Shown here: in pieces, positions 11,438-19,151 of the stretch
Position numbering within the stretch: the first letter of the stretch is position 1
Layout of the letters: each line of letters starts with the position of its first letter
NCBI RefSeq assembly: GCF_003248515.1
Contig: NZ_QFOB01000004.1
Coordinates: 372,001 to 436,000 of the forward strand
DNA from: Sphingomonas sp.
GTDB lineage: Bacteria; Pseudomonadota; Alphaproteobacteria; Sphingomonadales; Sphingomonadaceae
Length of the DNA: 64,000 nt
Direction: 5' to 3'
Made by a program: the position numbers and the translations under genes
The notes under the pieces: model-generated
Database searches by the model: none
What the model was told of the DNA's origin: nothing
The model's input: the letters and a program-made list of their open reading frames with translations, nothing else

Positions 11438-12799
11438 ATGAGCAGCGCGCCCCAGCTTGCCCCGTCCGATATCGCGGGCCTGCCCGCGATCGTCGGGATG
11501 CGGGTCGTCCCCGTTGCCGGGCAGGACAGCATGCTGCTCAACCTGAGCGGCGCGCATGCCCCCTTCTTCACGCGCAACGTCGTCGTCGTTCGCGATGCGT
11601 CGGGCCGGGTCGGCCTGGGCGAGGTGCCGGGCGGCGAGCCGATCCGGCGCACGCTGGAGGATGCGCGCGCCATCGTCGAGGGCGCGCGCGTCGGCGATCA
11701 TGGCCGGGTGCTCAACGCCATCCGATCCGCCTTCGCGAGCCGGGACGCCGCCGGACGGGGCCTGCAGACGTTCGATCTGCGCACCACCATCCATGTCGTC
11801 ACCGCGATCGAGGCGGCGATGCTCGACCTGCTGGGTCAGCATCTGGGGCTGCCGGTCGCCGCCCTTCTGGGTGACGGGCAACAGCGCGATCGCGTCGAGA
11901 TGCTCGGCTATCTTTTCTATATCGGCGACAGGCGGAAGACCGACCTTCCCTATCGCGACGGCACCGGCGCGCGCGACGGATGGGAGCGGGTGCGCGATCA
12001 GGAGGCGCTGACGCCGGATGCGGTGGTGGCGCTCGCCGAGGCGGCCGAGGAGCGATACGGCTTCCGCGATTTCAAGCTCAAGGGCGGCGTGCTGTCCTCC
12101 GATCAGGAGATGGAGGCCACAACCGCGCTCGCCCGCCGCTTTCCGGAGGCGCGCGTGACGCTGGATCCCAATGGCGCCTGGTCGCTGGCGGAGGCGATCG
12201 CCGTCTGCAAGGGCAAGGGGGATGTGCTCGCTTATGCCGAGGATCCCTGCGGCGCCGAGAATGGCTATTCGGGGCGCGAGGTGATGGCGGAATTCCGCCG
12301 CGCCACCGGCCTGCCCACGGCCACCAACATGATCGCGACCGACTGGCGCCAGCTGGGCGCCGCGATCAAGCTGGACGCGATCGACATTCCGCTGGCCGAT
12401 CCGCATTTCTGGACGATGCAGGGCTCCGTCCGCGTCGGCCAGCTCTGCTCCGAATGGGGCCTCACCTGGGGCTCGCACTCGAACAATCATTTCGACATTT
12501 CGCTGGCGATGTTCACCCATGTCGCCGCCGCCGTGCCGGGCCGCGTGACGGCGATCGACACGCACTGGATCTGGCAGGACGGGCAGCGCCTGACGCGCGA
12601 TCCCCTCCAGATCCGCGATGGTCATGTCGAGGTGCCGGAAAAGCCCGGCCTCGGCATCGAGATCGACATGGACGCGCTGGACGCAGCCTATCGCCTCTAT
12701 CAGGCGCATGGCCTGGGTGCGCGCGACGATGGTGCGGGCATGCAATATCTGGTCGAGGGATGGACGTTCGACAACAAGCGGCCGTGCCTGGTTCGCTGA
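11438..12799 (+). CDS. gudD: Glucarate dehydratase
   Basis: This 453-residue enolase-superfamily enzyme is of the GlucD type. The KxK motif is in FKLKGG (about residues 212-214), with metal ligands in VTLDPNGAW (about 242) and in AEDPCG. TATNMIATDW and the catalytic His in WGSHSNNHF (about 346) follow. It dehydrates D-glucarate (and usually L-idarate) to 5-keto-4-deoxy-glucarate, the substrate of the preceding KdgD. The open frame extends far upstream through kdgD, but the ATG five bases after the kdgD stop gives the normal GudD length and N-terminus. Confidence 0.93.
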   Translation: MSSAPQLAPSDIAGLPAIVGMRVVPVAGQDSMLLNLSGAHAPFFTRNVVVVRDASGRVGLGEVPGGEPIRRTLEDARAIVEGARVGDHGRVLNAIRSAFASRDAAGRGLQTFDLRTTIHVVTAIEAAMLDLLGQHLGLPVAALLGDGQQRDRVEMLGYLFYIGDRRKTDLPYRDGTGARDGWERVRDQEALTPDAVVALAEAAEERYGFRDFKLKGGVLSSDQEMEATTALARRFPEARVTLDPNGAWSLAEAIAVCKGKGDVLAYAEDPCGAENGYSGREVMAEFRRATGLPTATNMIATDWRQLGAAIKLDAIDIPLADPHFWTMQGSVRVGQLCSEWGLTWGSHSNNHFDISLAMFTHVAAAVPGRVTAIDTHWIWQDGQRLTRDPLQIRDGHVEVPEKPGLGIEIDMDALDAAYRLYQAHGLGARDDGAGMQYLVEGWTFDNKRPCLVR

Positions 12800-12914
12800 G
12801 CCGGGGTCGGCCCCCGATCCGATCACGCGGAAGGGGCATCGCCGCCGCTTCGGCCCCGCCGGGCCACTTGTCCCGGCGTCGCTTGCTCTCCGCCCGGGAT
12901 TGGCGCAATCGTCG

Positions 12915-13802
12915 ATGATGTTCGAACTGATGCAGTTGCGCTGCTTCGTGGCGGTCGCCGAAGAGCTTCATTTCGGCAAGGCCGCGTCGCGGATGAACAT
13001 GACGCAGCCGCCGCTGAGCCGGCAGATCCAGATCCTGGAACGCATTCTCGACGTGGAGCTTTTCAAGCGGAGCAGCCGTTCGGTGGAGCTGACGGCGGCG
13101 GGTGCCGCCTTCATGAACGACGCGCGCCGTATCGTGCGGCTGGCGGACAATGCCCGGCTCACCGCCCGCCGCGCCGCAACCGGAGAGATTGGCGCGCTGA
13201 CGCTCGGCTTCACGGCAGCATCCGGCTACAGTTTCGTGCCCAAGCTCGTATCCCACGCGCGCGCGGCGCTCCCCAATGTCGATCTCCGGCTGAAGGAGAT
13301 GGTGAGCACCGAGCAGATCGATGCGCTGATGGCCGGGCAGATCGATATCGGCCTGCTGCGGCCGCCGCTCCGCCGCGCCGAGCTGGATTCGCAGTTCGTG
13401 ATGCGGGAGGGCCTTTCGATCGCCTGCCTCGATACCGGAGTGGATGGCCGCCCGCCGCCGCGCACGCTGGCCGATTTCGATGATCTGCCGGTCGTCATGT
13501 ATTCCCCCGATGGTGCCCGCTATTTCCACGATCTGGTGCAGGGGCTGATGACCAATGCCGGCGTGGCGCCCCGCTATGTCCAGTATCTCAGCCAGATCCA
13601 CTCGATCCTCGCACTCGTCGGCGCAGGTCTTGGCGCCGCGATCGTGCCGGATGCCGCGCGCGCATTGCACATGGACGGCATCAGCTTCCATCCGCTGGAG
13701 GAAGCCCGCGAATCCGTGGAACTGATGCTCGCCTGGCGCCACGACAACGACAATCCGGCGATCCAGCGCTTCCTGACGCGGATGGAGACGATCGGGGGCT
13801 GA
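12915..13802 (+). CDS. LysR-family regulator, probably of aldarate catabolism
   Basis: The 295-residue regulator has a winged helix-turn-helix at its N-terminus: FVAVAEELHFGKAASRMN and then QPPLSRQIQ, about residues 9-40. The co-inducer-binding domain occupies residues 90-295. It starts at one of two adjacent ATGs (12915 or 12918), and neither has a strong ribosome site. It sits between the two glucarate-dehydratase-type genes on the same strand, so an aldarate or a pathway intermediate is the likely effector. No divergent partner promoter is present, which is unusual for a LysR gene. Confidence 0.9.
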   Translation: MMFELMQLRCFVAVAEELHFGKAASRMNMTQPPLSRQIQILERILDVELFKRSSRSVELTAAGAAFMNDARRIVRLADNARLTARRAATGEIGALTLGFTAASGYSFVPKLVSHARAALPNVDLRLKEMVSTEQIDALMAGQIDIGLLRPPLRRAELDSQFVMREGLSIACLDTGVDGRPPPRTLADFDDLPVVMYSPDGARYFHDLVQGLMTNAGVAPRYVQYLSQIHSILALVGAGLGAAIVPDAARALHMDGISFHPLEEARESVELMLAWRHDNDNPAIQRFLTRMETIGG

Positions 13803-13919
13803 GCCGCCGGAGCGAACGGGATCGCCCCATTGTATCGATCGATCCTAGGAGCGCATTGGTCTCGGCGTGGGCGCCCCTCCTAAACTCCGCGCGCCGGCCC
13901 GTCCGGTGGGAGAGAGACA

Positions 13920-15191
13920 ATGAAGATCAGACATGTCCGGGTCACGCCGATCGCCTTTCGCGATCCGCCCCTGCTCAACGCGAGCGGCATCCACGAGCCC
14001 TATGCGCTTCGTTCGATCATCGAGGTGGAAAGCGATGGCGGCATCGTCGGCCTCGGGGAAACCTATGGCGACGCCCCCGTGCTGGCCACGCTCCTGGCGC
14101 TGCGCGAGCCTCTGGTGGGGCTGTCCATTTTCGATCTGAACGGGCTGGAAGCGCGCGTGCGCCAGGTGTTGTCCACCCTGCCGCCACCCGAGGCCGGCGC
14201 GGAGCTTGCCCCGGGATCGCACCCTTCCAAGCAGATCCCCAACGCCTTTTCGGCATTCGAGGTCGCGCTGCTCGATTGCCAGGCGCGCACGATCGGCGTG
14301 CCGCTGGTGGAGCTGCTGGGCGGAGCGGTGCGCGACAAGGTGCCGTTCAGCGCCTATCTCTTCTTCAAATATGTCAGACATATTGACGATTGCTATCCCC
14401 CCGATCCCTGGGGCGAGGCGATCGATCCGGCCGGCATCGTCGCCCAGGCGCGGCGCATGATCGGCCTGCACGGCTTCGAAAGCATCAAGCTGAAGGCCGG
14501 CGCGCTGGAGCCCGAGGTGGAATGCGCCGCGATCGCGGCCCTGGCGGACGCCTTCCCGGGGCTGCCGCTGCGGATCGACCCGAATGGCAACTGGTCGCTG
14601 GAGACGGCGGTCCACTGCGCGGATCAGCTATATGAGATGCTGGAATATTATGAGGATCCGGTGCCCGGCCTTCAGGGCATGGCCGATCTCCATCGCCGCA
14701 CCGGCCTGCCGCTGGCGACCAACATGGTCGTCACCGATTTCGACGAGCTTCGCCAGAGCCTGAGCCTCAACAGCGTCCAGATCGTGCTGTCCGATCATCA
14801 TTATTGGGGTGGGCTGCGCCGCACGCAGCTTCTGGCCCAGATGTGCGAGGTGTTCGGACTGGGCCTCTCCATGCATTCCAACTCGCATCTGGGCATCAGC
14901 CTGATGGCGATGACGCATCTCGCCGCCGCCACGCCGCGCCTCAGCTATGCCTGCGACACCCATTATCCGTGGGTGGAGGAGGAGGATGAGGTGATCGTCG
15001 GCGGAAAAATTCCCTTCGTTGGCGGTTGTATGAGTATTAGTGACGCGCCGGGGCTTGGCGTGGAGCTGAATCATGCCCAAGTAGAGCGCCTTCACAACCT
15101 CTATCTGGATATCGACATCCGTAGCCGCGACGACGCCCGCCAGATGCGAAAATATCGGCCGGATTGGTCGCCCGGAAAGCCCCGTTTCTAA
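13920..15191 (+). CDS. Second glucarate-dehydratase-like enolase-superfamily enzyme
   Basis: This 423-residue relative of GlucD has KxK in SIKLKAG (about residues 189-191), RIDPNGNW near 219, YYEDPVPG, TNMVVTDF near 272, and a His in SMHSNSHLG near 319. All catalytic positions of an acid-sugar dehydratase are kept, but loops differ from GudD next door, so the substrate may be another aldarate such as galactarate or idarate. The ATG has GGGAG about seven bases upstream. The 117-bp gap before it holds an inverted repeat TAGGAG/CTCCTA (13846-13851, 13877-13882) that may be an operator. The dehydrogenase gene follows 22 bases downstream. Confidence 0.88.
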   Translation: MKIRHVRVTPIAFRDPPLLNASGIHEPYALRSIIEVESDGGIVGLGETYGDAPVLATLLALREPLVGLSIFDLNGLEARVRQVLSTLPPPEAGAELAPGSHPSKQIPNAFSAFEVALLDCQARTIGVPLVELLGGAVRDKVPFSAYLFFKYVRHIDDCYPPDPWGEAIDPAGIVAQARRMIGLHGFESIKLKAGALEPEVECAAIAALADAFPGLPLRIDPNGNWSLETAVHCADQLYEMLEYYEDPVPGLQGMADLHRRTGLPLATNMVVTDFDELRQSLSLNSVQIVLSDHHYWGGLRRTQLLAQMCEVFGLGLSMHSNSHLGISLMAMTHLAAATPRLSYACDTHYPWVEEEDEVIVGGKIPFVGGCMSISDAPGLGVELNHAQVERLHNLYLDIDIRSRDDARQMRKYRPDWSPGKPRF

Positions 15192-15213
15192 TCCGTCCCC
15201 TCCGGAGATCAGT

Positions 15214-16788
15214 ATGACTATTCAAGGCAGCATGTTCATTGGCGCGAAGGAGGTTGCCGGGAGCAACGGCTCCGTGTTCGGGATCGATCCGGCGACCGGC
15301 GAGACATTGCAGCCGGCCTATGGCGGCGCGACGACCGGCGATCTGGAGCGGGCCTGCGCGCTCGCCGCCGAAGCCTTCGAGCCCTTCTCGGCGCTGGCGC
15401 CGGCGAAGCGCGCCGAATTCCTGGAGGCGATCGCCGATGCGATCATGGCGCTGGGCGACGAGCTGATCGTGCGCGTGATGCAGGAAAGCGGCCTGCCGCG
15501 CGGCCGGCTGGAAGGTGAGCGCGGGCGCACCTGCGGCCAGCTCCGCCTGTTTGCGAACGTGCTGCGCGCGGGCCGCTATCTGGACGTGCGGATCGATCCG
15601 GCGCTGCCCGATCGTCAGCCGGCCCCCCGCCCCGATCTGCGCCTGATGAATGTGCCGGTCGGCCCGGTCGCGGTGTTCGGCGCGTCCAATTTCCCGCTCG
15701 CCTTCTCGGTGGCGGGCGGTGACACCGCCTCCGCGCTCGCCGCTGGCTGCCCGGTCGTCGCCAAGGCGCATCCGGCACATCCCGGCACATCCGAACTGGT
15801 CGGCCGCGCCGTGCGCGATGCGGTCGCCAGCTGCGGCCTGCCCGAAGGCGTCTTCTCGCTCATCATGGACAGCGGCTATGCGATCGGCTCCGCTCTGGTC
15901 GCCGATCCGCGCATCAAGGCTGTGGGGTTCACGGGATCGCGCCGGGGCGGCCTCGCCTTGCTGAAGATCGCGCAGGAGCGAGCCGAGCCGATCCCCGTTT
16001 ATGCCGAGATGAGCTCGATCAACCCGGTCATCCTCTTCCCGCACGCGCTTGCCGAAAAGGCGGAAGCGACCGCCAAGGCCTTCGTCGGCTCGCTCACGCT
16101 CGGCGCTGGCCAGTTCTGCACCAATCCGGGCCTCGTTCTGGCGATCGAGGGTGAGGCGCTCGATCGTTTCCTGGCCACCGCTTCGGAAGCACTGGGCGGC
16201 CTTCCCGCCCAGACGATGCTGACCCCGGGGATCGCCAACGCCTATCGTTCGGGCGTGGCCGCGCTTGGCGCGCACGATCAGGTGGAGACGCTGGCCCGCG
16301 GGCAGGAAGGCGGCGCGCATTGCGGCCAGGCCGGCCTGTTCGTGACCTCGGCCGAAGCCTTCCTCGCGCATCACGAGTTGCAGGACGAGATTTTCGGCGC
16401 GGCTTCGCTGGTCGTCCGCTGCAAGGACATGACCGAGCTTGCCGGCGTGATCGATGCGCTGGAAGGCCAGCTGACCGCCGCGATCCACATCGTGGAGGCC
16501 GATCAGCCCGCCGCCGCCACGCTGATCCCGCATCTTCAGGCGAAGGTCGGCCGCTTGCTGGTCAACGGCTTCGGCACGGGCGTCGAGGTTTCGCATGCGA
16601 TGGTGCATGGCGGCCCCTTCCCCGCCACGTCCGACGTGCGCAGCACCTCGGTCGGCAGCCTCGCCATTGCGCGCTACCTGCGCCCGGTGAGCTTCCAGGA
16701 TCTGCCCGACGCGCTGCTGCCGGATGTGCTGAAGCAGGCGAACCCGCTCGGTATTCCGCGCCTTGTGGATGGTGTGATGCAGGGCTGA
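15214..16788 (+). CDS. 2,5-dioxopentanoate (2-oxoglutarate semialdehyde) dehydrogenase
   Basis: This 524-residue aldehyde dehydrogenase has the catalytic Cys in GAGQFCTNPG (about residue 301). The general-base Glu is in YAEMSSINP (about 265) and the cofactor region is GFTGSRRGG. The SSINP and FCTNPG motifs and the length match the NADP-linked semialdehyde dehydrogenases that oxidise 2,5-dioxopentanoate to 2-oxoglutarate. This is the last step after KdgD. GGAG precedes the ATG. A strong terminator follows the gene, so it is the final gene of the plus-strand aldarate block. Confidence 0.92.
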   Translation: MTIQGSMFIGAKEVAGSNGSVFGIDPATGETLQPAYGGATTGDLERACALAAEAFEPFSALAPAKRAEFLEAIADAIMALGDELIVRVMQESGLPRGRLEGERGRTCGQLRLFANVLRAGRYLDVRIDPALPDRQPAPRPDLRLMNVPVGPVAVFGASNFPLAFSVAGGDTASALAAGCPVVAKAHPAHPGTSELVGRAVRDAVASCGLPEGVFSLIMDSGYAIGSALVADPRIKAVGFTGSRRGGLALLKIAQERAEPIPVYAEMSSINPVILFPHALAEKAEATAKAFVGSLTLGAGQFCTNPGLVLAIEGEALDRFLATASEALGGLPAQTMLTPGIANAYRSGVAALGAHDQVETLARGQEGGAHCGQAGLFVTSAEAFLAHHELQDEIFGAASLVVRCKDMTELAGVIDALEGQLTAAIHIVEADQPAAATLIPHLQAKVGRLLVNGFGTGVEVSHAMVHGGPFPATSDVRSTSVGSLAIARYLRPVSFQDLPDALLPDVLKQANPLGIPRLVDGVMQG

Positions 16789-16815
16789 TCGCCCGGCGCG
16801 CCACACGGCCAAGGG

Positions 16816-16852
16816 AAAGGGGGCGGATCGGCCATCGATCCGCCCCCTTTTT
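16816..16852 (+). terminator. Rho-independent terminator between convergent operons
   Basis: A perfect 15-bp stem (16816-16830 with 16836-16850) closes a five-base loop and ends in a T run. Because the 5' arm begins with AAA, the minus strand also ends in a few Ts. It may weakly stop the opposing talarate dehydratase transcript too. Confidence 0.93.
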
Positions 16853-16912
16853 CATTCCCGCTCGCCTTTGCCGCCGCGCTCCGGCTTTCGCGGGGAGCCA
16901 CGGCGCGCCAGA

Positions 16913-18058
16913 TCAGGCCTTGAAGACCTCCTTCGCCGTCGTCCAGGCGCGCGCCTGATCGGTGAGCGTCACGCCCAGACCCAGCCGATCCGGAATCAGC
17001 ATCTTGCCGTCCTTCGTCTCCAGTTCCTCGTTGAAGAGCGGGGCGAGCCAGTCGAAATGCTCGACCCAGGCATCGTGCGGATAGGCGGCCGAGAGATGGA
17101 CGTGAATCTCCATCGCGAAGTGCGGCGCCATCTTCAGGTGGCGTTGCTCACCCATGGCCATGATCTTCAGAAACTGGGTGATGCCACCCACGCGCGCCGC
17201 ATCCGGCTGCATGAAGCCCACCGCATCCTGGCGAATGAAATCCCAATGCTCGGCCGCGCTGGTCAGCATCTCGCCGGAGGCGATCGGCGTCGCCAGCATC
17301 GCCGAAAGCCTGGCGTGGCCGGCTGAATCATAGGCATCCAGCGGCTCCTCGATCCAGACGAGATCGAACTGCTCCATCGCGCGGCCCATGCGCATCGCGG
17401 TCGGCCGATCCCATTGCTGATTGGCATCCACCATCAGCGGCACCTGCATGCCGATATGCTTGCGAACCGCCTCCAGCCGCTTCAGGTCCGTCGCAGTATC
17501 GGGCTGGCCCACCTTGATCTTGATGCCGGCAATGCCGTTGCCCAGCGCCTCGTCGATATTCTCCAGCACCTGTTCGATCGGAGTCGAAAGGAATCCGCCG
17601 GATGTATTGTAGCAGGAAACCCCGTCGCGATAGGCGCCCAGCAGCTTGGCGAGCGGGAGGCCCGCACGCTTGGCCTTCATGTCCCACAGCGCATTGTCGA
17701 ACGCCGCGATGGCCTGCGTCGAGAGGCCCGATCGGCCGACCGAGGCACCCGCCCAGACGAGCTTCGTCCAGATCTTGCCGATGTCGTTCGGATCCTCGCC
17801 GATCAGAAGCTGACCGATCTCCCTGGCATGGGCATATTGGCCGGGGCCGCCGGCGCGCTTGGAGTAACTGAAGCCCAGCCCTTCCTGGCCGCCCGCCGTG
17901 CGGATCTCGCAGAAGAGGAAGGCCACCTCGGTCAGCGGGCGCTGCCGCCCGGTCAGCACCTTCGCATCGCTGACCGGGGTCTTGAGCGGAAGGAAGGCGA
18001 GCGAGATCCTGACCTCGTCGATGCGATCCCTGGCGAGGCTGGCGGTGGGCAGGCTCAT
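16913..18058 (-). CDS. L-talarate/galactarate dehydratase
   Basis: This 381-residue mandelate-racemase-type enolase-superfamily enzyme shows close agreement with the characterised talarate/galactarate dehydratase of Salmonella: FLPLKTPVSDAKVLTGRQ near the N-terminus, then FSYSKRAGG, AGASVGRSG, KIKVGQPDT, VDANQQWDR, IEEPLDAYD, GEMLT and APHFAMEIH. It dehydrates galactarate or L-talarate to 5-keto-4-deoxy-glucarate and so feeds the KdgD step encoded on the other strand. The ATG at 18058 has AAGGGA seven bases upstream. It lies 11 bases after the metallo-hydrolase gene and ends the TonB receptor/hydrolase/dehydratase operon. Confidence 0.92.
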   Translation of the reverse strand: MSLPTASLARDRIDEVRISLAFLPLKTPVSDAKVLTGRQRPLTEVAFLFCEIRTAGGQEGLGFSYSKRAGGPGQYAHAREIGQLLIGEDPNDIGKIWTKLVWAGASVGRSGLSTQAIAAFDNALWDMKAKRAGLPLAKLLGAYRDGVSCYNTSGGFLSTPIEQVLENIDEALGNGIAGIKIKVGQPDTATDLKRLEAVRKHIGMQVPLMVDANQQWDRPTAMRMGRAMEQFDLVWIEEPLDAYDSAGHARLSAMLATPIASGEMLTSAAEHWDFIRQDAVGFMQPDAARVGGITQFLKIMAMGEQRHLKMAPHFAMEIHVHLSAAYPHDAWVEHFDWLAPLFNEELETKDGKMLIPDRLGLGVTLTDQARAWTTAKEVFKA

Positions 18059-18069
18059 GAAATCCCTTC

Positions 18070-19104
18070 TTATTCGCTGAGGCCCAGTCGGGCGAGCTGA
18101 ACGCGCGCGCACTCCGCCTGGATGCGGACGTATCGCTGGTAGGTATCGGTGCCGACGATGAAGGGATTGGGATCGCCGGGCAGCGCGTGCCGCAGCAACT
18201 CCTCCTTCTCGATCGTCTCGGCATGCAGCGGGTGATTGGCGATCAGCACGTCGACGCCGGCCGCCCTGGTGAGTTCGCCCCAGCGGGCGAAGGACGGGAT
18301 GCTGGCACGCAGCCCCGCCTCGTCACGCCCACCGCCCGTGCCACCGTTGAAACCGACGACATGGCGCTGGCCATGATCGGTCACGGGGAAGATGGCGGAA
18401 AGCGTGCCGGGCGTATGGCCCGGCGTCACATAGAAGCGGATCGTCGTATCGCCCAGGGTGAGCGTGTCGCCGTCCTTCATCTCCATATCGTGCTTCGGCA
18501 GCGGCAGATCCTTGAAGACGCCGGGCTTCGGCCCCTTCTCCATCATCTCCCAATCGATGGCGGAGGCGATCACCTTCGCGCCCGTGGCCTGCTGGAGCCA
18601 CTGCGCGCCGCCATAATGATCGCCGTGGCCGTGCGTGATGACGATATATTTGATTTGCTTCGGATCGAGCCCCAGCTTCTCCATATTCGGCACGAGCAAA
18701 GTCTTCGCCTCGTCCGCATTGTCGAGCGTGTCGAACAGGATAAGCCCCGCGCTGGTTTTCAGAACATAGGCCGAGACCGCATTCTGCCCGACCGAATAAA
18801 GCTGGTCGAAGATCCTGGTGGGCGTGATCTTCCCGTCGAACTGGATGCCGCGCACGCGCACGGGATAGACCGGGCTGATGATGCAGCGATGCGCCATATC
18901 CGGAAACAGATCCGTGCCCGCCAGTTTGCGCGCAGCGGAAAGATGCTCGGCCACCGCTTTTTCATTCGCCTTCGGGAAGGTTTGCGGCGCCGGATAATCG
19001 GCAGCGGCGCGAGGGGGTGCCCCGCCCGCCTCCTGCGCCGGGGACGCAGTGGCGAGCAGGGCGAACGCCATGCCCATGGCCGATGCGAGGAGGGATCTCT
19101 TCAT
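18070..19104 (-). CDS. Secreted metallo-beta-lactamase-fold hydrolase (subclass B3-like)
   Basis: The 344-residue product has a signal peptide ending near ATASPAQ (about residue 24). Zinc ligands are in THGHGDHYGG (about residues 155-164), TPGHTPGT and IANHPLH. This is the exported B3-type arrangement, which includes true beta-lactamases and many hydrolases of other esters, amides and lactones. It lies 47 bases after a TonB receptor and 11 before talarate dehydratase. In that setting hydrolysis of an aldaric-acid lactone or conjugate is at least as likely as antibiotic resistance. GGAAGGA precedes the chosen ATG. Confidence 0.85.
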   Translation of the reverse strand: MKRSLLASAMGMAFALLATASPAQEAGGAPPRAAADYPAPQTFPKANEKAVAEHLSAARKLAGTDLFPDMAHRCIISPVYPVRVRGIQFDGKITPTRIFDQLYSVGQNAVSAYVLKTSAGLILFDTLDNADEAKTLLVPNMEKLGLDPKQIKYIVITHGHGDHYGGAQWLQQATGAKVIASAIDWEMMEKGPKPGVFKDLPLPKHDMEMKDGDTLTLGDTTIRFYVTPGHTPGTLSAIFPVTDHGQRHVVGFNGGTGGGRDEAGLRASIPSFARWGELTRAAGVDVLIANHPLHAETIEKEELLRHALPGDPNPFIVGTDTYQRYVRIQAECARVQLARLGLSE

Positions 19105-19151
19105 CGTCTGTCCTTCCCTTGGGGATGGGTGGAAGGTGGGCATCGCGCAGC

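Noticed and set aside
16816..16852. The palindrome between convergent genes as an operator
   Set aside because: A 15-bp stem with a T tail right after the last gene of an operon is better explained as a terminator.
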